A DNA stretch of 64,000 nt from Pseudomonadota bacterium (GTDB taxonomy: Bacteria > Desulfobacterota > Desulfobacteria > Desulfobacterales > Desulfolunaceae): contig JAHIRD010000060.1 of the NCBI GenBank assembly GCA_018818835.1, forward strand, positions 97,888-161,887, read 5' to 3'. Below, in pieces: positions 36,161-44,086 of this stretch. The translations under genes were made by a program, and so were the position numbers. Position 1 is the stretch's first letter. Every line of letters begins with the position of its first letter. The notes below the pieces were generated by a model, which was given only the letters and a program-made list of their open reading frames with translations, was not told the origin of the DNA and did no database searches.

Positions 36161-36972
36161 ATGTCAAAGCTGTGATCAACACGATCTGCAGTGAAATCAA
36201 GAGCCATGTGGATACGGCCGTTGTGGGCCTGAGCGGAGGTGCGGACTCGTTTCTGGTCATGCTCCTGTCCGCAGAAGCCCTGGGCAGGGAAAACGTTTAT
36301 GCGTTCAGCCTGCCCTATTCCGATACCGATGTAAAAACCTTCAACAGTTTGAGTAAAATGTATGCCGATCATATAGGTGTTCACCATACATCGGTCAGCA
36401 TCAAAGCCGTTGCAGACGCTCTGACCGCAACCATTTCAGGTATTTTTGATCCAAGGTCGTCTTCGGCGTTATCCACCCTCAACGCAGGAAATGCCCGTTC
36501 CAGGGCCAGGATGTGCGTCTTATATGGGGCAGCCCATCACCTCAATGAAACGCTCAATAAAAGAGTCAGGGTCATGGGAACAGGCAATCTGTCCGAAGAT
36601 TTCATCGGATACGATACCAAGGGTGGCGATGCCCTTGCAGACATCTTCCCCATTGGCCAGCTGTTCAAATCAGAAGTCTATAAACTACTCGAGTATTTTC
36701 GTGACCAGGGGAAAATCACCGAAGCAATGATCAACCGGGTTCCCTCGGCAGGCCTCTGGGAAAACCAGACCGATGAGGATGAGCTGGGGTACACATACAA
36801 TGCCATGGAGCCGGCAATTCGTCATATTATTAAGCATTACTCCCACATTGACGAATCGGGTCTGGATCCAATCCAGCATTTTGTATGGAACCGCCACACA
36901 GCGAACAAACACAAACATGAAGCCCCATTTGTCATCAAGCTGAGGGATGAAAAAGGACAGATGATCCCATGA
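36157..36972 (+). CDS. nadE: NAD synthetase, ammonia-dependent type
   Basis: Converts nicotinate adenine dinucleotide to NAD. The N-type ATP pyrophosphatase P-loop is VVGLSGGADSFL (SGGxDS), and TGNLSEDFIGY and PIGQLFKSEVYKLLEYF are conserved. At 271 residues it lacks the N-terminal glutaminase domain, so it should use ammonia. Its ATG overlaps the pncB stop and its stop overlaps the next start. AAAGGAG lies eight bases upstream. Confidence 0.94.
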   Translation: MNVKAVINTICSEIKSHVDTAVVGLSGGADSFLVMLLSAEALGRENVYAFSLPYSDTDVKTFNSLSKMYADHIGVHHTSVSIKAVADALTATISGIFDPRSSSALSTLNAGNARSRARMCVLYGAAHHLNETLNKRVRVMGTGNLSEDFIGYDTKGGDALADIFPIGQLFKSEVYKLLEYFRDQGKITEAMINRVPSAGLWENQTDEDELGYTYNAMEPAIRHIIKHYSHIDESGLDPIQHFVWNRHTANKHKHEAPFVIKLRDEKGQMIP

Positions 36973-37745
36973 AAACCCATCTGTTGATCATTGACCCGCA
37001 AAACTCCTTTTGTGATCCCCAAGGCGAACTGTATGTGCCCCGGGCAGATCTGGATATGACACGCCTGAGTCGGTTTATTGATGATAAAGGCGATTTTATA
37101 TTCAGGGTTACCGTGACCCTGGATTCCCACAACCGGATGCATATTGCCCATCCGGTATGGTGGCTGGATGAAAAAGGGCATCATCCCCGGCCGTTCACCG
37201 TAATACAGGCCGATGATCTTACAAATGGCAGGTACAGAACCGTTGATCCCCAGGATCAGGCGTGGTCCCTCACCTATCTTGAGAAAACGGCTCCCCATGT
37301 GATCTGGCCCATGCATTGCCTTGCCGGGACATGGGGCCATAAGGTGTATGCACCGTTGAGTCGTTCCCTGGATGCCTGGACTGAAAAACACACGGACCTT
37401 GAGTTCATCTTCAAGGGCTCATCCCGTTACACCGAACATTTTTCCGCCATCAAACCCTCTGTCCCAGTTCCGGACGACCCCATGACACAACCCAACCGGA
37501 TGCTGGTCAAAACACTGGCAAAGGCGGACAGGATTCTTGTGGCCGGGGAAGCCTCGTCACATTGCGTGTCAGAAACAGTCAGGGATCTGATCCGTGAGGC
37601 CCCGGGTCTTGCCCATAAAATCATCCTGCTGAGGGACTGTATGTCTTCGGTAGGCGGTTTTGAGTCTCTGGCTGAAAATTTTTTCAAGGACATGGCGGAC
37701 CAGAATGTCCAAATTACCGAATCGGCACGGGTCACACTGACCTAA
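36969..37745 (+). CDS. Isochorismatase-family hydrolase, probable nicotinamidase
   Basis: A cysteine hydrolase of the isochorismatase family. The catalytic Asp is in LLIIDPQNSFCD, and the nucleophilic Cys in GEASSHCVSETVRDL; HPVWW and the HCLAG segment match PncA-like enzymes. Placed between nadE and the NrtR-like gene, a nicotinamidase (nicotinamide to nicotinate) is the natural role and would feed PncB. At 258 residues it is longer than many PncA proteins. The role is inferred from context; a related pterin or ureidoacrylate amidohydrolase is less likely. Confidence 0.82.
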   Translation: MKTHLLIIDPQNSFCDPQGELYVPRADLDMTRLSRFIDDKGDFIFRVTVTLDSHNRMHIAHPVWWLDEKGHHPRPFTVIQADDLTNGRYRTVDPQDQAWSLTYLEKTAPHVIWPMHCLAGTWGHKVYAPLSRSLDAWTEKHTDLEFIFKGSSRYTEHFSAIKPSVPVPDDPMTQPNRMLVKTLAKADRILVAGEASSHCVSETVRDLIREAPGLAHKIILLRDCMSSVGGFESLAENFFKDMADQNVQITESARVTLT

Positions 37746-37781
37746 ATCCTAAAACCTTTTGCAATCAGGTATAATTGAACC

Positions 37782-38957
37782 ATGATAAAACTCGGCATTG
37801 ATGTTCACGGCGTAGCAGACACGGCCCCCCATTTTTTTTCGGAGCTTTCACGGATTCTTGTTGAAAACGGCCATGAAGTCCATATTCTAACCGGTGCGGA
37901 ACATACCGATGCACTTGAATATGAGCTCAAACACGTTCTAAAACTTTCATGGACTCACTTTTTTTCCACCACCAGCTATCATAAAAACACCGGGACTGAA
38001 ATCACCTATATTGATGGCAATCCCTACATGGATAACAAAATCTGGAACCGGTCCAAATCCGAATATTGCCGAAGGCATGGAATCCAACTCCACATCGATG
38101 ATTCGGATGTCTACGGGAAATACTTCAAAACACCCTACGCACAGTTTGGATTTTCCAAAAGTGACGAACAAAAGTCCGATGAGACTGATGGTGCCACGAT
38201 TGAGGAGGCAATAAACCACGAACCCAGCGTAAGCAGCCCTGCCCGGACACCTGACCCTTCAGCCATGATGGGGCAAAGACCTTCCGTTCGGGTGGACATT
38301 GCCATTTGCACCATTATCAATGCCAGTCTCAAGGTGCTTCTGGTCAAGCGGAAAGAGACGCCCTTTAAAAACCATTGGGCCCTACCCGGTGGTTTTATCG
38401 ATATCCAGTTGCACGAAAGTCTGGACAAGGCAGCCTCCCGTGAACTCACGGAGAAAACAGGTCTTGAAAGCCTTTATATTGAGCAACTCAAGACTTACGG
38501 GGATGTGAACCGTGACCCCAGGGACAGGGTGATCTCCACAGCCTATTTTTCCCTAGTACCTTATACCATGATTGAAAATCAGCGCATCCGCTTCAAACCT
38601 GAAACAAAAGAAGCCCGATGGTTTTCACTGAAAAACCATCAGATTGAACTTATGCGGGCCAAGGAAGCCCTGGCATTTGACCATAATCTGATGCTCAATG
38701 ATCTGTTGAGGCGCATTCAGGGTAAGATCTCCTACACACCCATTGCATTTGAGCTGGTGAGCAGTACCTTTACATGGTCGGATTTAAGAACGGTTTACGA
38801 AGCCGTGCTTGATAAAAAGATAGACCCGGCCAATTTTAAGAAAAAAATCAAATCCCTTTACAGTATCAAGGAGCTCAAGACCCGGAAAAACATCAATGCA
38901 GCCGGACGTCCACCGGCATTCATCGCCTTTGAGGGTGTCAAGGATCAGTACATCTGA
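37782..38957 (+). CDS. HAD-like domain fused to an NrtR-type Nudix regulator
   Basis: Residues about 1-125 resemble a HAD-type hydrolase core (LGIDVHGVADTAP, HILTGAEHTD, HIDDSDVYGKY); residues 165-300 form a Nudix domain (LVKRKETPFKNHWALPGGFID); residues 305-391 form a winged helix-like C-terminus (FTWSDLRTVYEAVLDKKIDPANFKKKI). NrtR proteins are Nudix-winged-helix repressors of NAD genes that sense ADP-ribose. The Nudix box is altered: two extra residues precede its first Glu, and the RELTEKTG core has Lys where a catalytic Glu is expected. So it is probably a sensor, not an enzyme. The HAD fusion is unusual. Confidence 0.85.
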   Translation: MIKLGIDVHGVADTAPHFFSELSRILVENGHEVHILTGAEHTDALEYELKHVLKLSWTHFFSTTSYHKNTGTEITYIDGNPYMDNKIWNRSKSEYCRRHGIQLHIDDSDVYGKYFKTPYAQFGFSKSDEQKSDETDGATIEEAINHEPSVSSPARTPDPSAMMGQRPSVRVDIAICTIINASLKVLLVKRKETPFKNHWALPGGFIDIQLHESLDKAASRELTEKTGLESLYIEQLKTYGDVNRDPRDRVISTAYFSLVPYTMIENQRIRFKPETKEARWFSLKNHQIELMRAKEALAFDHNLMLNDLLRRIQGKISYTPIAFELVSSTFTWSDLRTVYEAVLDKKIDPANFKKKIKSLYSIKELKTRKNINAAGRPPAFIAFEGVKDQYI

Positions 38958-39108
38958 TTTTTGTCCGGCCTTTAACTTGCAACCGCAATTCATGGTTTTA
39001 TATGATGGGATAATCGAAAAAACTCAATTCCAACAAACGGATGCACTGGGTGCTCATTATTCGCCCCAGTGATCTTTGGCGATTAGTCGTGCACTTAAAA
39101 GGAATGTC

Positions 39109-39969
39109 ATGAAGTCTCTGCGCCATGGTCTTTCAGAGGAAAATGCCCATACCTTCGCCCTTGTTCTGGCCTCCCAGGCCATAGACTTTAGCCTTGAGCA
39201 TAAAGAGGAAGGATTTGACCTTCTCATCAGGGAGGAGGATCATGAAAGGGCCATGATCCTCATTGATTTGTTTTTGGAAGAAAACCGTGAGCCTGTCTCT
39301 ACCCCAACCCCTTTTGCCGACCGCTTCCACAAAACGTACAGCGGTCTTTTTGCAGCAGTCCTGATATTTGCCATCCATGCGCAGCTCCCGGTCGGTCCCC
39401 ACCGCCAATCCATAATCGCCCATTATGGGGCTGACGCAGCCGAAATCCTTCATGGAGACATTTACCGGCTGGTCACGGCCCTCTTCCTCCATGGGGATGA
39501 TATTCACCTTGCAGGCAATATGGCCGGACTCATTCTATTCGGTACCTCGGTGGCCAGCATTACAGGGCCGGGCCTGGGTTGGTTCATGGTGTTATTGACC
39601 GGCATTCTGGGTAACGGCATGAATGCCTTGTTCTTTAAAAGTCACCATCTGTCCATTGGTGCGTCCACAGCCATTTTCGGAGCTGTGGGCATCCTTGCCT
39701 CTTACAGAAGCATTCAAATTTTCAGCCAAAAAGGTGTCCATTCGTCGACCCTTCTTCCCCTTGGGGCCGGCCTCGCACTTCTGGGTCTCCTGGGTGCAAG
39801 CGCCCATGCGGACCTGACCGCCCATCTGTTCGGTTATTTTTCAGGGCTTTTATGTGGAGCAATCTACGCCAGACGGATCAAACACAACCCCCGGGAATGG
39901 ATCCAGGTCCTGTTTCTTTTCCTTTCAGCCATCCTCATAGCCCTGTCCTGGTATCCCCCACTTAGATAA
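39109..39969 (+). CDS. Rhomboid-family intramembrane serine protease
   Basis: Cleaves substrates inside the membrane. The nucleophile Ser lies in HLSIGASTAIFGAVG (GxSx, Ser about 186) and the His in LTAHLFGYFSG (about 239); the HLAGNMAGLILFG segment is the usual third helix. A soluble N-terminal domain of about 75 residues precedes the first membrane segment. The start at 39109 has AAGGA upstream; an upstream TTG reading is not supported. It stands alone after the NAD cluster, with no candidate substrate nearby. Confidence 0.9.
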   Translation: MKSLRHGLSEENAHTFALVLASQAIDFSLEHKEEGFDLLIREEDHERAMILIDLFLEENREPVSTPTPFADRFHKTYSGLFAAVLIFAIHAQLPVGPHRQSIIAHYGADAAEILHGDIYRLVTALFLHGDDIHLAGNMAGLILFGTSVASITGPGLGWFMVLLTGILGNGMNALFFKSHHLSIGASTAIFGAVGILASYRSIQIFSQKGVHSSTLLPLGAGLALLGLLGASAHADLTAHLFGYFSGLLCGAIYARRIKHNPREWIQVLFLFLSAILIALSWYPPLR

Positions 39970-40080
39970 TGCTGTCATATTCGGAGTTGACAGACACACC
40001 AAGGCTCTTTAAAATCATCGCAATACAATGACAACACGTCAGACCTTTCAAACAATTTCACACGACATGGGGACCTAAGC

Positions 40081-42012
40081 ATGAAAAAACTGTTTTTAGG
40101 AAGAGATGGGGACAGTGATGTTTACATGTCCGTTAGCACCATGCAGCGGCATTTTGCTTGTTTTGGTTCTTCGGGAAGCGGAAAAAGTGTTGCCTGTAAG
40201 GTTTTGATTGAAGAACTTGCGCGAAAGGGTATTCCTGTGATTGCCTTTGATCCCCAAGGTGACATCGCCAGCCTTGTTGATGTTGAAGATGCTGAAAAAA
40301 TTGCAAAATACAATGTCCCCCCTGAGATTAGATCAAGTTACGTGGAAAACACCGAAGTTGTTATCTGGACCCCAGGAAGTTCAAAAGGTCTGCCCTTATC
40401 GATCAACCCCCTGCAGTTCAGTGGTATTGAGGATCTTGACATTGAAGATCAGGTCCGATACCTGTCCTCGGTTGCTAAAAATCTTGTGGGGCTGATTGGG
40501 TTTGATCTTTCCGATGATGAAGGGAAATCAGCCGAATCAGTCCTTTCTGTGGTATTTGAATATTGTATTAAAATGAATATCAGCCTCAGGGATTTTGAAG
40601 GTCTGATTACGTTGCTGGCAGATCTACCCGAATCGGTATCAAACCAGATTAAGGCCGTCAGTTCTGAAAAACTGTTAAAGGAAATATCAAAAAAACTCAG
40701 TATCCTGACCATGGGGTCACGAAAGCTGATCTTTGAAACCGGGATCCCGGCCAGTATCGAAACGCTTTTGGGCCTTGATGACCCAAATGGTAAAACACGA
40801 ATTTCCGTGATTTATCTAAATACCCTTCATACCCAGGAAGAAAAGGAATTCTTTGTTGCCAGCATCACACAGATGCTCTACAGGTGGATGCTGAAAAACC
40901 CCTTGGCGGACGGACAGGACGGTGTCCAATGCGCCTACTATATTGACGAAATAGCACCTTATATCCCCCCGGTTCGCAAACCCTCATGCAAAGACATCCT
41001 AACTCTTTTATTCAAACAGGCCAGAAAATACGGCGTTTCATGTGTGATTGCAACCCAGAACCCGGGTGATATTGATTACAAGGCCATTGCCCAATTTTCG
41101 ACCTATAATCTCGGATGCCTGAGTACAAAACAGGATATCCAAAAAGTCAAAACACGACTTGATTCAATTGCGCCCAAGGAATCCGATGACATTGTCACGA
41201 AATTACCCGCCTTGAAAAAGGGCAATTTTATCATGCTGTCTCCTGACGAGTATGATACAGCCAAAAACTTTATGGTCAGATGGCTCGTGACAAAACACAC
41301 GGTTCTTGGTGAAGATCAACTATCTGACTTTGTGTCCGATGAATTGAGGGAGAAGTATTCTAAAAAAATGCCCATGGCCGATGTGCAACCCGATCAAATC
41401 GAGCCTCTTGAAAAATCTCCGGACAGGGGCGCATCTGCCATTGAAAAAGCAGCGAAGCCCGGCGGTGAAGACGTTTTTTATGTTAAGACCAAGCTCTTTG
41501 AAACAGATATCCTGAAAGCCATAAAACCGTTCCTTTCAGGCACACTGATCAAGTCTGAAAAACTTATAGAAAACACCTTTCGCTATCGACCTCTTATTAA
41601 AGTGACTCTTGTATTTTTTAAGGAGAAGGGACTATTCAAAAAAACGACATCCGAAATACCTGTGAATTTATACCTGGACCACAAAACCCACAAGGTCTTT
41701 TATTATGACGGCAAACAACCCAGGTTCAGTCAGGTGGTTGATGCAGACCCCAATCAAATATGCGATATTGATGACCATTGCACCATTGAAATAATAAGCA
41801 AATCCGAAATCGATTTCGATTTCCGAAAAATTGGAAAAAAAATTGATCCGGTTGAGATAAAAAATCTCATGGAAAGAAAATATCGGGTAGAGGTTCATGC
41901 GGTTGATCTTTTACTTTACCCCACCTGGGAATGCGCCATTTCGGATAAAAAAACCAATACCCTTCGCACCGTTATTCTTGACGGTATTTCAGGTAGAGAA
42001 ATTGTTGAATAA
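40081..42012 (+). CDS. HerA/VirB4-like DNA-translocase ATPase
   Basis: An FtsK/HerA superfamily ATPase. Walker A is FGSSGSGKSVACKVL at about residues 31-42, the following IAFDPQGDIASL is typical, and Walker B is YYIDEIAPYIP. CVIATQNPGDIDYKAI matches the sensor region. The last 200 residues are unassigned, with a possible repeated beta fold. HerA usually pairs with NurA or SIR2-type nucleases in resection or defence; none is next to it. It lies just outside the 43-57 kb island. Confidence 0.85.
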   Translation: MKKLFLGRDGDSDVYMSVSTMQRHFACFGSSGSGKSVACKVLIEELARKGIPVIAFDPQGDIASLVDVEDAEKIAKYNVPPEIRSSYVENTEVVIWTPGSSKGLPLSINPLQFSGIEDLDIEDQVRYLSSVAKNLVGLIGFDLSDDEGKSAESVLSVVFEYCIKMNISLRDFEGLITLLADLPESVSNQIKAVSSEKLLKEISKKLSILTMGSRKLIFETGIPASIETLLGLDDPNGKTRISVIYLNTLHTQEEKEFFVASITQMLYRWMLKNPLADGQDGVQCAYYIDEIAPYIPPVRKPSCKDILTLLFKQARKYGVSCVIATQNPGDIDYKAIAQFSTYNLGCLSTKQDIQKVKTRLDSIAPKESDDIVTKLPALKKGNFIMLSPDEYDTAKNFMVRWLVTKHTVLGEDQLSDFVSDELREKYSKKMPMADVQPDQIEPLEKSPDRGASAIEKAAKPGGEDVFYVKTKLFETDILKAIKPFLSGTLIKSEKLIENTFRYRPLIKVTLVFFKEKGLFKKTTSEIPVNLYLDHKTHKVFYYDGKQPRFSQVVDADPNQICDIDDHCTIEIISKSEIDFDFRKIGKKIDPVEIKNLMERKYRVEVHAVDLLLYPTWECAISDKKTNTLRTVILDGISGREIVE

Positions 42013-42024
42013 AAAAGGAGCATC

Positions 42025-42528
42025 ATGGGGCAAAACGCAAAAAAACTGATTCAGCATCTTGGTCTCAAGCCCCATCCCGAAGGAGGCTATTACAAGGAAA
42101 TCTACCGGTCTGATCTTTATTTCGATGCCCGTAAGGTTTCAGACCGGTTTCCCGGCCCCCGCTGTTGTTCCACCTCCATCTATTATCTTCTGAACGACCT
42201 TGATTTTTCAGCGTTTCACCGCATCAAGGCCGATGAAATCTGGCATTTTTATTCGGGCTCAACCCTGATAGTGCATGTCATCACACCCGAGGGTGTATAT
42301 CACCCCATTCATCTTGGGCCAAATACGGAAAAAGGCCAGGTTTTCCAGGCCATGGTCCCTTCGGGGTGCTGGTTTGCATCAGCACTCGAATCAGGTTCGG
42401 GCTATGCCCTGACAGGCTGCACCACAGCTCCGGGATTCGAGTTTGAAGATTTTGAAATGGGACACCGGGATGAACTGAGCAAGACCTTCCCCCATCTTTC
42501 GGCATTGATCACACGTTATACCCGATAA
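42025..42528 (+). CDS. DUF985 cupin protein
   Basis: A 167-residue single-domain cupin of the DUF985 group, with HPEGGYYKEIYRS near the N-terminus and a beta barrel containing CCSTSIYYLL, HRIKADEIWHFYSGSTL and GCWFASA. A possible metal-binding His pair is in the barrel, but the substrate of this family is not known. GGAG precedes the ATG. It is only 12 bases after the HerA-like gene and may be cotranscribed. Confidence 0.88.
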   Translation: MGQNAKKLIQHLGLKPHPEGGYYKEIYRSDLYFDARKVSDRFPGPRCCSTSIYYLLNDLDFSAFHRIKADEIWHFYSGSTLIVHVITPEGVYHPIHLGPNTEKGQVFQAMVPSGCWFASALESGSGYALTGCTTAPGFEFEDFEMGHRDELSKTFPHLSALITRYTR

Positions 42529-43077
42529 AATGAATGCCTGGCATATGTGAACTCAAACCATGCAGGTTTGATGAACCTTTTATCCATAAACTTCATGGTT
42601 AAACCGTTTTTTTATTTCGTTTCCAGGCAAAGCCTGGAAACTTAACTCTTTTTTTCACCATGAAGGTCATGAAGGACATGAAGTTTAGGGTGGAGATGTT
42701 TTCTTTTCTTCATGAACTTCATGCTTCATGGTAAATTTATTTTTAAGGTTTTTATCTACCACCCGTTCGCGTGGCTCACTGAAGGACACGAAGTGCCACG
42801 AAGAAGGGCAAGTAACAGGGTCTTGGCGACCATCGGCAAATACCTTGGGGATCTGGAAGATCTTACAGGGCCAGCCAACGCGGCTACAATTAGCATCAAA
42901 AATAACTTCCTGCGATGGGGCGTCCTGCATATTTTTGAGACATTTTTGAACAAACAATCCCAGAAACTTGAACGCATCATTTTTCTTTACAAGGTGGAAT
43001 TACAACCTATGAAAGTGAATACGAAAAATTAATCAGGAGTTGCATATTTGGACCTCGAATTCCCGTTTTCTTATTGT
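42529..43077. other. Intergenic region, left edge of the accessory island
   Basis: Contains the left copy of the island-flanking repeat and about 270 bases of apparently degraded sequence after it. Open frames across it do not match a family I can name. Confidence 0.5.
42615..42805 (+). repeat. Island-flanking repeat, left copy
   Basis: About 190 bases starting near a REP-like palindrome (GTTTCCAGGC/GCCTGGAAAC, 42619-42641), followed by many CATGAAG words and ending ACCACCCGTTC, GTGGCTCACTGAAGGACACG. A near copy, roughly 85% identical, lies in inverted orientation at 57131-57319. The pair brackets the minus-strand gene block between them. Confidence 0.9.
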
Positions 43078-44064
43078 CTATCTATCCCTGATGGATTGTG
43101 TGTTTCTGCGTAAGGTATCATTGAAATCAGAAAGCCCTATCGGGCGTCCTTTTCGAAGGGAAATGACCGTCAACCTAACAGCTTCCGGGTCTGCCTTGAT
43201 ATCGTTGATCCATACTTTATGAGTCGTATAATCTTCAGGCTGTTTTTCCAGGAGTGTTTCGTATGTTTGGTAACCACCCGACACTTTGTTGCTTAGCCGT
43301 TGTAATACCCTTTCAGTGTAATACTGGGCAAGCCCTTCTATCACTCCGGGGTCAGAATACTGCCAGCTATCGTCACGCCATCTGTTGCCATCGATATCAT
43401 AACCCAGGTGGGTATAGGCATGGGCCAATTCATGGGCCAAAACCACGGCAGTGAGTTCTTGAATCTCTACGCCAAGGATTTTCGCCACTAACCCTATTGA
43501 GCCCCAGAAAAGTGAAATGCTGCTGTTGGCAGCCATTTCATTTCCAGAAAACAATGATTGATTCCGCACGGGATTATAGGTGTAACAACCCAGAATGTTA
43601 CTGTCGATTTTAAGGAGTTCTTTTGCCAAATCATATCGATCCGCTATTGCCAGCAACTCTTTGGCCTCACCCCCTGCACGACAAATATTCCCATCACAGT
43701 AGTTGAGAATCTGTGGGTCACCTTGATAATGCTCAATGAATCCAGACGTCACTTCTGAGGACGTGATAAGATCCTTCAAAGAGGGTCGAATTTGGGACAA
43801 CAAAGCCGCAATCTCAAACTCTTTGGGTATCTCAAAATTTTTTAAATGATCCGGGTAGCACACATCCACCTTTATCGGAACCTTCACATAAGAACTCTTT
43901 TGCTGCTGCTCTGAAGGCATGCTGTTTTCCGTACCTGAAACAAGTGAAAATCTGGTTTCAAACCGGATGGCGTCCCTTAAATACGCGTTGTACTTATTTT
44001 TGGCGTCTTCCACATATTGCTTTGTGTCTGACGACAGATCCTTTATTAAATCGGCAAACTTCAT
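43078..44064 (-). CDS. HExxH zinc metallopeptidase-like protein
   Basis: A 328-residue cytoplasmic-looking protein with HELAHAYTH at residues 211-219, an HExxH zinc site, and a probable third ligand in VIEGLAQYYTE (Glu about 243), as in gluzincin-type peptidases. The N-terminal half is helical and unassigned. AAGGAGTG lies four bases before the ATG, and the gene is only 22 bases downstream of hsdR on the same strand, so it belongs to the restriction operon. No signal peptide is present. Role in the operon is unknown; proteolytic control of restriction or an antiphage effector are both conceivable. Confidence 0.72.
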   Translation of the reverse strand: MKFADLIKDLSSDTKQYVEDAKNKYNAYLRDAIRFETRFSLVSGTENSMPSEQQQKSSYVKVPIKVDVCYPDHLKNFEIPKEFEIAALLSQIRPSLKDLITSSEVTSGFIEHYQGDPQILNYCDGNICRAGGEAKELLAIADRYDLAKELLKIDSNILGCYTYNPVRNQSLFSGNEMAANSSISLFWGSIGLVAKILGVEIQELTAVVLAHELAHAYTHLGYDIDGNRWRDDSWQYSDPGVIEGLAQYYTERVLQRLSNKVSGGYQTYETLLEKQPEDYTTHKVWINDIKADPEAVRLTVISLRKGRPIGLSDFNDTLRRNTQSIRDR

Positions 44065-44086
44065 CGCACTCCTTACAGGTCCATCA

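Noticed and set aside
42685..43032. Frames across the left island edge
   Set aside because: They read through repeat and degraded sequence in several phases with no domain match.
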